Shown piece by piece: positions 54,446-63,662 of a stretch of DNA of 64,000 bases (position 1 is the stretch's first letter; each line of letters begins with the position of its first letter). The DNA is taken from positions 287,925 to 351,924 of the forward strand of contig CAVVEQ010000007.1 of assembly GCA_963747315.1 (NCBI GenBank). The letters are read 5' to 3'. Both the position numbers and the translations under genes were made by a program. A model generated the notes under the pieces. The model ran no database searches, was not told where the DNA came from, and worked only from the letters and a program-made list of their open reading frames with translations. The DNA is from CAVVEQ01 sp963747315 (GTDB lineage: Bacteria > Chloroflexota > Anaerolineae > Anaerolineales > Anaerolineaceae).

Positions 54446-56281
54446 TCACCCCAAGCGAATGGAGTCCATAAAAATATCCTGATAATCCTGGACCGTAGTT
54501 AATTCAATATATTCAATCGATTCGACCATTTTTTCGGCTTCCGACCGTTTTTTATCAGATACCAATAATTCGCGGGCACCCGACCCCGCCGCGTTACCGA
54601 CCTGTTGGAAACGATCAAAGGGCAAAGGGGGAAACATACCGATCCGCAGGGTGTTTTTTAGATCCAGATAAGAACCGAATGCTCCCGCGACAAGGAATAA
54701 ATCAATATCTTCAGCTTTTATACCGGCATGTTTTAAGAGAACTTCGATCCCGGAACGAATCGCTGCTTTGGCAAGCTGGATTTCGTTGATATCCTTCCGG
54801 ATCACTGCGATTTCCCGCCCATGGCCACTTCTTTCAGCAGGCACAAGAATAAACCTCAAAGTGTCCTGTATGGTGCTAAAGCGGGTATTTGTCTTGATGA
54901 AGGATCCTCGAAAATCGATCAATTCTTCTTTGAGCATTTCTGCAACAGCATCCAGAATACCGGAACCGCAGATCCCGATGGCAGGTTTCTTGTTTATGGT
55001 TTGGATCCTCACAGAATCTTTATCAATGAAGACCCGTTCAATGGCACCGGAAATGGCTCGCAATCCATCGCGGATATGAGCGCCTTCGAAAGCTGGTCCT
55101 GACGCGCAAGAACAGGAGAAATGACTCCCCTGATGAATGAGGCTGATCTCGGTGTTCGTTCCAATATCCAAGGCGATGACGGTTTTTCCGCGCTGCCTGG
55201 CGTTCGTTGCCAACAACATCGCGATATGGTCCCCACCCACAAAACCGGCAATATTTGGCGGCAGATACAAATAACCGTTCTCAGCAATTGTCAACCCGAT
55301 ATCTCTGGCAGGAAAACGCATGGCTTGTATGCTGGCAGGAATATAAGGTGAGGTGCCGAGAGAATGCACCGGTAGACCTGCCAGGAAATGGTGCATGGCT
55401 GTATTTCCAACCATCACACTATCCACAATTCTATCTGGAGTGGTACCTATCCTTTGGCAGAGCCCGGCGAGCAGATCATTAATCGCCTGCACGAGAATTC
55501 TTTGCAGGGTCTCAGACCCTTGAGGATGCTCATCTGCGTATTTAATCCGGTTGATAACATCTTCTCCATAAGCGACCTGCGGGTTGATAACCCCGTCCGA
55601 AACCAGCGTTTGGCCTGTTTGCAAATCCACCAGGTACCCGGCAATCTTGGTTGTACCGATATCCACCGCATATCCCAGGAATTTGTCATCCGGGTTTATC
55701 ACCGCTATCATTCCGAATTCGTTCAGAATTACAGAGGCATCCCCGTGATTTTCTTCTAATACATTACGTAAAACCGGGATAAAACTTTGAGGGATTTCAG
55801 CGCTGCCACCCCCAATGGATTCCTGAAAATTCCGAATCCGGTTTGCGTCCATGTAATTGTTGATATCCAAGGGGAGGGGGAGGGATATTTCCACCCGTTT
55901 GATAATCGGATCAACCTCAAAGCTAGTACTAACACTTTCCAGTTGCAGCCTCTGCAAGGTAGCAAGAGATTCGGGAGGAATTTGAACTGTGCAATCCGAG
56001 AGGATTTGGGTCATGCAGGCGAGCCGTAAACCGGAATTGATCTCCGATTTCTGTAATTGTTCAAATTCCTCTTCGCACTGCGGAGAAAAATCACCAGAGA
56101 TCGGCCTAACTTTACACATCCCACAGGAACCATTTCCTCCGCAGACCGCGGTTACCTCAACACCAGCCTGTTGGGCAGCGCCAAGGATTGATGTTTTGAC
56201 TCCAACCCGGACTCTACGGCCAACGGGCTCCAGAGTTACCCAATATTGGGTATTATCTTCATCAGGTCTTATTGAACACAT
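54446..56281 (-). CDS. RACo-like corrinoid-activating ferredoxin/ASKHA ATPase (DUF4445)
   Basis: 611 residues. An N-terminal [2Fe-2S] ferredoxin domain has C47, C53, C56 and C89 (AVCGGNGSCGMCKVRP; LACMTQ). A linker leads to two ASKHA domains (YAVDIGTTKIAGYLVDLQTG; VIALDIGTNTEISL; ICGSGILDAVAEML; LVAGAFGSYLDL). RACo proteins use ATP to reduce inactive Co(II) corrinoid back to Co(I). This fits the corrinoid protein encoded upstream. It overlaps the DUF1638 gene by 13 bases. Last gene of the methyl-transfer operon. Confidence 0.92.
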   Translation of the reverse strand: MCSIRPDEDNTQYWVTLEPVGRRVRVGVKTSILGAAQQAGVEVTAVCGGNGSCGMCKVRPISGDFSPQCEEEFEQLQKSEINSGLRLACMTQILSDCTVQIPPESLATLQRLQLESVSTSFEVDPIIKRVEISLPLPLDINNYMDANRIRNFQESIGGGSAEIPQSFIPVLRNVLEENHGDASVILNEFGMIAVINPDDKFLGYAVDIGTTKIAGYLVDLQTGQTLVSDGVINPQVAYGEDVINRIKYADEHPQGSETLQRILVQAINDLLAGLCQRIGTTPDRIVDSVMVGNTAMHHFLAGLPVHSLGTSPYIPASIQAMRFPARDIGLTIAENGYLYLPPNIAGFVGGDHIAMLLATNARQRGKTVIALDIGTNTEISLIHQGSHFSCSCASGPAFEGAHIRDGLRAISGAIERVFIDKDSVRIQTINKKPAIGICGSGILDAVAEMLKEELIDFRGSFIKTNTRFSTIQDTLRFILVPAERSGHGREIAVIRKDINEIQLAKAAIRSGIEVLLKHAGIKAEDIDLFLVAGAFGSYLDLKNTLRIGMFPPLPFDRFQQVGNAAGSGARELLVSDKKRSEAEKMVESIEYIELTTVQDYQDIFMDSIRLG

Positions 56282-57015
56282 CGGAATATTTTTGTGTCAA
56301 AAGTAGGTTCAATGGTATGGTGGGGAGGGATCACGATGAAATCCGAAGGCGCACTTTTCCACTCATCACTGAGAAGTTGATGAAACAGAACCAGATCACC
56401 CGTCAGTTTTTCAAAGGACCAACCCCTTTGTTCAGCATCCAGGCGCACTTTTTCTTGAGATGCTTCATCACGATAGATTTCTGTATCAATATAAACCGCC
56501 CTGTTATAGTGTGATTGCCAATTTCCCATCACTTCCATCAGATAGTCTGCGTTTTCTTTCCCATACTTGATCACAAATTTATCATATTGCTTTGACAATT
56601 CTTCGTCAGATATTGGTCCCATCGAAGAGAATTTTTCCTGACTGTTGGATCTCTCAAGAAAATCCTGCGAATACCAGTAAGTCCCTGGATGATTCTCGAA
56701 TTGTTCCAGGTATCTTCGCGGATCACCAAGGAGCAGGGAAATACAATCGTGCACGCAGGGGATCACCAATTGAATTGAACGGGCTTGTAATCCTGCTGTC
56801 GCGTTTCCGCACAAACCATACCCCAGCAGGATCGCATCATAATTGCGACCTTCGGCTTGATCTATATGACTTTGAATGGACTCTTTCAGCTTATCGGGCT
56901 GGTTGTGTAATCCGCGTTCAATTAATTCAATATCAATGGCAAATGGAGAGTACGCCGCTGAAAGATAGATCGGGCGGGCAAAAATCTCACAGGCAATACA
57001 CAACCGTTTTGTCAA
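56269..57015 (-). CDS. DUF1638 domain protein
   Basis: A 248-residue protein. KRLCIACEIFARPIYL at the N-terminus, ILLGYGLCGNATAGLQARS, and IPCVHDCISLLLG (with Cys and His) are DUF1638 features. DUF1638 genes commonly sit with corrinoid methyltransferases, and this one lies between the mtaA-like and RACo-like genes with overlaps on both sides. The conserved Cys/His suggest metal or corrinoid binding. Function unknown. Confidence 0.85.
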   Translation of the reverse strand: MTKRLCIACEIFARPIYLSAAYSPFAIDIELIERGLHNQPDKLKESIQSHIDQAEGRNYDAILLGYGLCGNATAGLQARSIQLVIPCVHDCISLLLGDPRRYLEQFENHPGTYWYSQDFLERSNSQEKFSSMGPISDEELSKQYDKFVIKYGKENADYLMEVMGNWQSHYNRAVYIDTEIYRDEASQEKVRLDAEQRGWSFEKLTGDLVLFHQLLSDEWKSAPSDFIVIPPHHTIEPTFDTKIFRCVQ

Positions 57016-58007
57016 TTGGAAAACTCTCGCACCACCCGGTAGAAAGCGTCCAAATTCTCAACCGGGGTGTGGGGTGGGATATCGCATCCTGAAGAGATAA
57101 TAAAATTTCTGTATGGTGAAGTGAGGTTCATCAAATCTGATGTTTGTGCTTCCACTTCAGCGATCGTGCCGCTGTGGAAAACCGCGGTGGGATCCAGATT
57201 CCCGGCGATGATCACCTCACTATCTACCTGTGTGATCGCTTGGCTGATATCCATTGGAGCGCCAAAATGGAAGATCTCGGCGCCAGCTTCCAATATTTTA
57301 GGTAGATGGGCGATTTTCGCGCCGCAATTATGAAGCACAATCGTAAAATCATCAGTTTGGGAATTATCGATGATTTGCCTGACAAAAGCGGATGAATATT
57401 TGGCTAATCCTCTCGGCGAGAGCAATCCCGCGGCTGGTTCAGCCATGATCACCCCATCGACACCCTGGTCGCGAAAAGCCTGAACGTAACCAAGCAGGAA
57501 TTGAGTAACCTTCTGCAATAACCTTTCCGTCAGATCGGGATCGGTCAATGATAACTCCAGGATTTCACTTACCCCAAATAATCTGCCAGCCAGAGAGAAA
57601 GGGCCGATCAGCCCCCCCATTACCGGAAGACCATTCGCCTGGGCAACCAATTTTTGAGCTGTCTGTAAATGGACGGATGTGCGCTTGTCTCCCGCCGACG
57701 GAATGGTTAACCGGTCGATTTCTTCTGCGGTTGTGACCAGGCGTCCGATCACCGTTGGGATGTCATCTTCCGGCATTCTTATCTCGCACCCGAACGCTTC
57801 CGCCTCTGCACTCAGGTCCATGGCTGTGAGCATCACTGGTGTATTGAATCGTTCGTGCAATGCGAAGACAGCTTCTGTTTGATGTTGTGAACTTGTCACA
57901 GCGTCTTTTACCGAAGCACCTGTGATTTCAAGCCCCGCGTAGACACCGATGGGCATCGGGATGCGGGATGTTGATCCAAGGATCCATCTACCAAATGAAG
58001 ATCTCAA
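57012..58007 (-). CDS. UroD/MtaA-family corrinoid methyltransferase
   Basis: A 331-residue TIM-barrel protein of the uroporphyrinogen decarboxylase/MtaA family. Zinc ligands are H226-x-C228 (VLHNCGAK) and C308 (SSGCDIPPHTP), as in methylcobamide:thiol methyltransferases rather than true decarboxylases. It probably moves the methyl group from the corrinoid protein to an acceptor such as a thiol or tetrahydrofolate. It starts 4 bases after the corrinoid gene stop. Confidence 0.87.
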   Translation of the reverse strand: MRSSFGRWILGSTSRIPMPIGVYAGLEITGASVKDAVTSSQHQTEAVFALHERFNTPVMLTAMDLSAEAEAFGCEIRMPEDDIPTVIGRLVTTAEEIDRLTIPSAGDKRTSVHLQTAQKLVAQANGLPVMGGLIGPFSLAGRLFGVSEILELSLTDPDLTERLLQKVTQFLLGYVQAFRDQGVDGVIMAEPAAGLLSPRGLAKYSSAFVRQIIDNSQTDDFTIVLHNCGAKIAHLPKILEAGAEIFHFGAPMDISQAITQVDSEVIIAGNLDPTAVFHSGTIAEVEAQTSDLMNLTSPYRNFIISSGCDIPPHTPVENLDAFYRVVREFSN

Positions 58008-58011
58008 GGAA

Positions 58012-58653
58012 TTAACCTTTACCCATCAAGCGAGTTGCGATAACGGCTGCCTGGCTGGCATCCGGAGCATAACCATCCGCACCAATATCATCTGCATATT
58101 TCTGAGAAATTGGAGCTCCGCCGATTAAAACCTTGACCTCATCTCTCACCCCATTTTCCTCGAGAAAACGTATCGTTTTCTCCATGTTTGCCATGGTGGT
58201 TGTGAGCAGTGCTGACATGCCTAAAATATCAGGTTTATGAGTATTGATCGCCTCGAGGAATTTTTCCGGGGATACATCCGTCCCCAGATCAAAGATCTGA
58301 AATCCGGAACCTTCCAGCATCATGCTTACAAGGTTTTTTCCAATATCATGCAGATCGCCCTTGACCGTTCCGATGATAACTTTTCCGATCGGTTGAATAT
58401 CCTGAGCGACCAGGAAAGGTCGCAAGATGATCATTCCGGATTGCATCGCACGTGCGGAAATCAACATCTCCGGCACAAAAAATTCACCGTCTTCGAATAA
58501 TTGTCCCACTTCTTTCATTGCAGCAATCAAGCCGCTGTTTAATATTGTCTCTGCATCAGTACCGTTATCCAGAGCAAGTTGTACTTTTTCTTTTACCTCA
58601 CTGGCATTGCCGTTCAGAACTGCGGAATGTACTTCCTGTACGAGATTTTCCAT
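58012..58653 (-). CDS. Corrinoid protein, MtaC-like
   Basis: A 213-residue protein. A four-helix cap domain (about residues 1-88) is followed by a B12-binding Rossmann domain with the base-off motif D100-L-H102-D-I-G105 (TVKGDLHDIGKN) and GMSALLTTTM and VLIGGAPIS. H102 is the lower axial cobalt ligand. It carries the methyl group between MtaB and the MtaA-like protein. Confidence 0.92.
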   Translation of the reverse strand: MENLVQEVHSAVLNGNASEVKEKVQLALDNGTDAETILNSGLIAAMKEVGQLFEDGEFFVPEMLISARAMQSGMIILRPFLVAQDIQPIGKVIIGTVKGDLHDIGKNLVSMMLEGSGFQIFDLGTDVSPEKFLEAINTHKPDILGMSALLTTTMANMEKTIRFLEENGVRDEVKVLIGGAPISQKYADDIGADGYAPDASQAAVIATRLMGKG

Positions 58654-58806
58654 TTCTCCTCCTGTTTGATTTGGATATTCTCAATATCCAAGTTTATTTG
58701 ATAATCATATGAATCTTACCTTACCCATCTCGGTTTTAACGGAAAAAAACGGGATAAGCATTCATAATAATTACGTTGAAAAATTACTGATACCCAATCA
58801 TTAGCC

Positions 58807-60201
58807 CTATTCCATGATTTCATATTCAATTAATCGAACCTTGCCGCGGTCAATATTAGGCAGAACGGATTGGATGAACTCATTCTCATCTTCGGGCAGC
58901 TGATCCGACTTTTTAGATAAATTATCCAACCAGCGCAATTCATGTTTTGAAAAGGATAATTCACCTTTATTCACCGCCTCCCTGAGCTTATCTAATGTAA
59001 CCTGCGCGGCTTTTCGGGTTCGCAAGTAAGCGGAAGGTTCGGAAATAATTTCTCTTGCGATTTCCAATACGATGTCCGGTTTGAGCACAAAGGCTTGTGG
59101 ATCCAAGTTTGCGTCGGATTCCACTGACCAATCTCGAAGAATTAATGCTGCTTTGATCCCATGACCTGATGCTGTATTCATCAAACGGGTGGCATAGATC
59201 AATTGCTCAACAGAAACTGTCGGAGCCATTCCGCCAAGAAGTTTAATGTTGTTTACTGACTCATTGCTCCATAAATCAGGCACAGCCTTGGCAATATTAC
59301 CGATAGGTGAGAGATGCGCCACAGCGGCTTCTGCACCTTCAAGGCTGATTGGGCAACCGGTAATTGCCTTAATGTAAGGGCCTTCATAAGCGCAGTCCTT
59401 ATTCGGACCAATTGCCCCTTCCTCAAATGCCACGAGGCTTCGAGGAACAGTCATAACACGAATTAATGCTGCCCAGACTCTTGGGATGAAATGCTGCTCA
59501 GCCAGGACCATAGCTGTATTCGCAAAACCGCAAGCAGAATCACCGGCTGGTATAACTCCGTAACGGCTGCTAATTTCTACGATATTTCGCCAAAGATAAG
59601 ACATGTCACGGCTTCCCAGGATGGCAAGTGCGAAAACTGATTGATCCAGGTCACCGTTCAGGATTGCGTCATCATGGATTTCCTTTCCCCCCGTTGATTC
59701 TATCGAAAAGAAATCTGCCCCCGCCTCTGCACACAGCTCAAAACAGCGATACATTTTTTCTACAAATTCACCGCTGCGTTGAATCGGTGGTCGTGTGAAC
59801 TCCCGGATATCATTCGGGGTGACCCTCAACGCAGTTTTCATCCCGGATTTTTCTTGAACGTCATTCAATGAATCCTTGAGAATTTTAGTGATTTCCGCGC
59901 CCCATTCCGGTGTCAGCGTTAGGTCTGGGAGAAGCTCAAACTCTACCACCAGGCCGGGGGCGTTGAGCTCCACAGCCCGTTTGGATGCTTCAGAAATCAT
60001 TTGAATATATTCTTTACGGACATCCGGCATGGAGTTCGCGTCCACAATCATTCCGGGCAGTGTGAAATTCAATTCCGGGTAGACCAATCCCCCGCCAATA
60101 GACATGCCATTCTTAAGAGTGACAGGGTTGGGACTTCTCCCGTAGATGAAGGATTCCGAATCTTGAATTGCTAAACCATGAAAACCTGGCATATTATTCA
60201 C
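58807..60201 (-). CDS. mtaB: Methanol--corrinoid methyltransferase, MtaB family
   Basis: A 464-residue MtaB homologue. GLVYPELNFTLPGMI, SIESTGGKEIHDDA, AGDSACGFANTAMVLAEQ and GAIGPNKDCAYEGPYIKAIT are family signatures. The zinc ligands E168, C224 and C270 are all present and match those of the archaeal methanol enzyme. It cleaves methanol (or a related methyl donor) and passes the methyl to the corrinoid protein. First gene of the operon, behind a promoter covered by a LacI-type palindrome. Confidence 0.93.
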   Translation of the reverse strand: MNNMPGFHGLAIQDSESFIYGRSPNPVTLKNGMSIGGGLVYPELNFTLPGMIVDANSMPDVRKEYIQMISEASKRAVELNAPGLVVEFELLPDLTLTPEWGAEITKILKDSLNDVQEKSGMKTALRVTPNDIREFTRPPIQRSGEFVEKMYRCFELCAEAGADFFSIESTGGKEIHDDAILNGDLDQSVFALAILGSRDMSYLWRNIVEISSRYGVIPAGDSACGFANTAMVLAEQHFIPRVWAALIRVMTVPRSLVAFEEGAIGPNKDCAYEGPYIKAITGCPISLEGAEAAVAHLSPIGNIAKAVPDLWSNESVNNIKLLGGMAPTVSVEQLIYATRLMNTASGHGIKAALILRDWSVESDANLDPQAFVLKPDIVLEIAREIISEPSAYLRTRKAAQVTLDKLREAVNKGELSFSKHELRWLDNLSKKSDQLPEDENEFIQSVLPNIDRGKVRLIEYEIME

Positions 60202-60310
60202 AAATCCTTTCTTCGAATTCCGATTGATTGTGCCCGTTCACTATCAACTATTTACACAGAATAGGGAACGACAACGAAAGAAAACGTCATAAAAAACTTA
60301 CGATATGAAT

Positions 60311-60338
60311 ATTATAATGAAAAAGACAACGTTGTCAA
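60311..60338 (-). promoter_or_regulatory. mtaB operon promoter with overlapping LacI-type operator
   Basis: On the minus strand TTGACA (60338-60333), a 16-bp spacer and TATAAT (60316-60311), both perfect. The palindrome GACAACGTTGTC (60325-60336) has the central CG of LacI-family operators and covers the -35 box and spacer. Confidence 0.8.
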
Positions 60339-60495
60339 TCTTCAAATATCCACTGTTACTGTTCAATACCCAAAATGGAAGGAAAAACTCGAGTTTACAT
60401 TTTCTGTTCGATATATAATTATTTGATGAATCCAGGTGAGTGATAGCTCAGTAAATACTTTTGGTAATTCACAATCGAGACAAAAAAGGTTATTT

Positions 60496-61522
60496 ATGCC
60501 TGTTACCATTAAATGATGTTGCCCGCCTGGCTAGCTGTTCGATAAAGACAGTCTCGCGGGTAATTAATAACGAAGCTCACGTTTCCGAACAGATGCGCAG
60601 TCGTGTTCAGGCTGCAATACGCTCTAGTGGTTATTCCCCGAATCTTGCCGCGCGCCGCCTCGTCCAACAGAAATCATTTGCGGTCTGTATATTGGTTTAC
60701 CCGGGTTTTATGCAGCCAACTTCAACCGTTCTTACCCGTTTATTGGATCTGACCTACGAAGAAAATTACGATCTGTTTCTTCAAACTTATTACCCTCCTT
60801 TCCCCCGCTCCAGAAGGAAGCTTTCGGATTTTGTTAGCGGACGTCGCTTCGACGGATACATATCCACCCCACCCTGTGAAGCAGATGGGTTCATTGTGAG
60901 TTTGCTGGAAACCTACAAAATACCGCTTGTTCAAATCAATCCCTGGGTTCAAGAAACAGAAAATGAAGAAAGCCAATTATTTGTTGCATCGGAAGACAAT
61001 CGCGGAGCTCGGTTGGCCGTTTCTCACCTGTTGGGTTTAGGGCATCGACGCATTGCGTTTCTCAGGGGACCAAAGAACATGCGCGCAGCGCTTCATCGTT
61101 TCACCGGTTTTAATTTTGCCATGAATGAAGCTGGATTGGATGCTAATCCGGAGTATCTACAGGATAGCGAATTCACTTTTGACGGCGGTTACACAGCCAC
61201 CCAAATACTGATGCGTTTACCTGTCCCGCCGACAGCTATATATGCTGGATGTGATGAATCGGCCCAGGGGGCATTATTCGCTGCTCAGGAAATTGGGATT
61301 AACGTACCGAGAGAACTTTCGATCTGCGGGCACGACGATTTGCTTTCGTCAGCCCGCACCTGGCCTGGGCTCACAACGATTCATCAACCCATCGAGGATT
61401 TACTTGAACAAGCACTCAAACTTCTTTTCAACAAGCTAAAGGGCAGCGAATTTTCTATGGATTCTGTGATCCTTTCCCCGAGATTGGTCGTGAGAGGATC
61501 GACAGACATACCGAATAGGTAG
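60496..61522 (+). CDS. LacI family transcription regulator (one frameshift)
   Basis: About 341 residues. The N-terminus MPVTI, from ATG 60496, joins NDVARLASCSIKTVSRVINN if one extra A near 60510 is removed. This gives the standard LacI HTH and hinge (SPNLAARRLVQQ). A periplasmic-binding-protein-like ligand domain follows (GHRRIAFLRGP; PTAIYAGCDESAQGALFAAQ; LSICGHDDLLSSARTWPGLT). It is divergent from the mta operon, whose promoter carries a LacI-type palindrome. The effector is unknown; LacI proteins usually bind sugars, so control by a sugar-related cue is possible. Confidence 0.87.
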
Positions 61523-61676
61523 CATTATTGATAATAAATCCATTTCAAAAGTCATTACTTCGTAGAGCAGTCATTTATGATTCGGAGAGAATAAAAGATA
61601 GACAGAAAATATGGAAAAGGGCTTATAAACATCTAACTGAAACGATCGAATAATTCTTTGAAAACCAATGGTGAAT

Positions 61677-62498
61677 TTACTGTTTACCCATTTTTTGGAT
61701 GCCAACCGAAACTACGACCTCATCAGCATCAGTCACAAAGAAACTTAACGAAATAATATTTCCATTAATTTGATAATAGTGAGTGTTCTGGGTTTCATCG
61801 AATTTATTTAAGGGGTATGCGCCGTCCAATCCACGAATAATATTGTTAAAATCTTCTTCTGTGCCATCAAAGATGAATGCACGAGAAAATATCGGGATAT
61901 TTGGATAAGCGTAATCATCCAAATTGTCGTACCGATAACGCACGTACCCACCAAACGTATCACCTGAAATGAGATCTTTGATCTCGGGGATTTTCGACAA
62001 TTCCTCTATTGGGAATGCGTTTTCCAACTGTTTTTTTACTTTTTCCGCATTCATGGCATCAAGGGTTAGGTCTATTTCAAAAACACGGGCGACAGGGGAA
62101 TAATAGTTTTGAACTCGAACCACCTGGCCATTTTCTTCTGCGGCGATGTTCAGACTCGTTTCATCATTTCTGCCAGATTCCCTGGCCCCGGGGAGAGTCA
62201 GGAAAAAGCTGCGCGCATCCTCCACGCTTTTTTGCGAAGCATAAGTAATGACCATTTTGTTGGATCTTGGGTTATATGAAAATGCAGAATTCTGATAAAA
62301 ATCATTTCCAAATAATCCCACGCTTTTTTCAACATATTGCTCAATCCAGGTGGATTTCGAAAAGTCGATCTTCTCAACAATGTTTTCCGGGGTCACAGGC
62401 GTATATTTTGGAATAATCACGAATATGATGATGGCAACAATTGCGAATAACAAAACGATTGAAAGCAGGATGTATTTTTTATTATTGTTGTTTTCCAT
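61677..62498 (-). CDS. Membrane-anchored protein of unknown function
   Basis: About 273 residues. One N-terminal transmembrane helix (YILLSIVLLFAIVAIIIFVI) is followed by a soluble extracytoplasmic domain of mixed alpha/beta character, without recognised motifs. ATG 62498 follows GGAGAAAATT. It lies between the LacI gene and the aldolase gene. No family is recognised. Confidence 0.65.
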   Translation of the reverse strand: MENNNNKKYILLSIVLLFAIVAIIIFVIIPKYTPVTPENIVEKIDFSKSTWIEQYVEKSVGLFGNDFYQNSAFSYNPRSNKMVITYASQKSVEDARSFFLTLPGARESGRNDETSLNIAAEENGQVVRVQNYYSPVARVFEIDLTLDAMNAEKVKKQLENAFPIEELSKIPEIKDLISGDTFGGYVRYRYDNLDDYAYPNIPIFSRAFIFDGTEEDFNNIIRGLDGAYPLNKFDETQNTHYYQINGNIISLSFFVTDADEVVVSVGIQKMGKQ

Positions 62499-62573
62499 AA
62501 TTTTCTCCAAGACCCAAATAATAATGCTTCAATGACGTCTTGTTCGCAAAGATGCGTGATTTCATATCGTATC

Positions 62574-63485
62574 TTAATGATATTCTGCCGCCCGTCCTTT
62601 GCCGATCAAGAAATCTGTAATTTTCGCCTCTACAACTTTTTGTACTGCTTGAGCACCCCGATCAACTTCATCTTTATCGATTGAATTCAATTCTGATTCT
62701 GAAAGCCGAGTTTCACATTTCAGGACCGAATAAAGCGCCACTTCCAGATCGGTGGCGATATTTATCTTGCTCACCCCACCTCCGGGTATTTGTATGGCTG
62801 CTTTGATCATCTCGGCGGGTGTTCCTGAACCGCCATGCAGCACAAGGTGCACCTGGGTTTGCTGGCGAATCGCACGTAGTCTTTCAAGGTCGATCCTGGG
62901 TTGTTTTACAAGATAAGCCCCATGCGCCGTACCGATCGAAACGGCAAGGGCGTCCACGCCGGTTTGCCGAACAAATTCGCCTGCTTCCTTCGGATCAGTA
63001 AATAGTTCACCGTCATTCTCATTCTCTACCGAATCACCCGCAGCAATTCTACCAAGCTCCGCTTCTACAGATACTCCTCTGGCATGAGCGTAAGCAACCA
63101 CTTCCCGCGTAGTTGAAATATTATTCTGAAACTCTTTTGCAGAAGCATCGATCATCACTGACGTAAAACCGCACGAGACCGCCTCTTCAATAAGGGTTAT
63201 TTTTTTGGTATGGTCCAGGTGCAATCCCAGGGGAATGGACGGTTTCTCTTCAATTACTGATTTCCAGAAAATATCAGCAAAATGGGTGATAGATAATTTG
63301 TACAGTTCCAGTTCCACCTGGGCGATCTGAACTATTACAGGCGATTGCATTTGTTGCCCACCACGCAAGACAGGCGAAATCATCGCCGTATATCTGGGGT
63401 TAAATGCACCCACCGCAAATTTTCCGCGCTCAGCCGCTGATAGTAAGTAAGGCAAAAGAAAAACATTCGCAGGTTTAATAAACAT
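62574..63485 (-). CDS. Class II fructose/tagatose-bisphosphate aldolase family protein
   Basis: About 303 residues. GKFAVGAFNPRYTAMI, the zinc-binding LGLHLDHTKK, the GFTSVMIDASAKEFQNN region, VEAELGRIAAGDS, GTAHGAYL and LVLHGGSGTP are class II aldolase motifs. It is closest to GatY/KbaY/FbaA-type enzymes. ATG 63485 follows GGAG. It is divergent from a second, unrelated aldolase gene. Confidence 0.88.
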   Translation of the reverse strand: MFIKPANVFLLPYLLSAAERGKFAVGAFNPRYTAMISPVLRGGQQMQSPVIVQIAQVELELYKLSITHFADIFWKSVIEEKPSIPLGLHLDHTKKITLIEEAVSCGFTSVMIDASAKEFQNNISTTREVVAYAHARGVSVEAELGRIAAGDSVENENDGELFTDPKEAGEFVRQTGVDALAVSIGTAHGAYLVKQPRIDLERLRAIRQQTQVHLVLHGGSGTPAEMIKAAIQIPGGGVSKINIATDLEVALYSVLKCETRLSESELNSIDKDEVDRGAQAVQKVVEAKITDFLIGKGRAAEYH

Positions 63486-63557
63486 CAGCACTCCATTCTC
63501 AAACCAATTATTTTTGTTTCCTTAGGACTAAACATAAAGGATCGAGTTGAATTATAG

Positions 63558-63587
63558 TTGACAACGTAAGACATTCAGATTTATATG
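63558..63587 (+). promoter_or_regulatory. Candidate promoter with half LacI-type site
   Basis: TTGACAACGT (63558-63567) is the same ten bases that form the -35/half-operator of the mtaB promoter. A TATATG lies 18 bp after the TTGACA and a TATAAT at 63591-63596. The palindrome is not completed here. Confidence 0.45.
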
Positions 63588-63662
63588 AAGTATAATGAAT
63601 ATCTAAGAAATTGATATACCGATTTTCTATAAACCCTTAATTCTTCAGGAGAAAGAACAACA

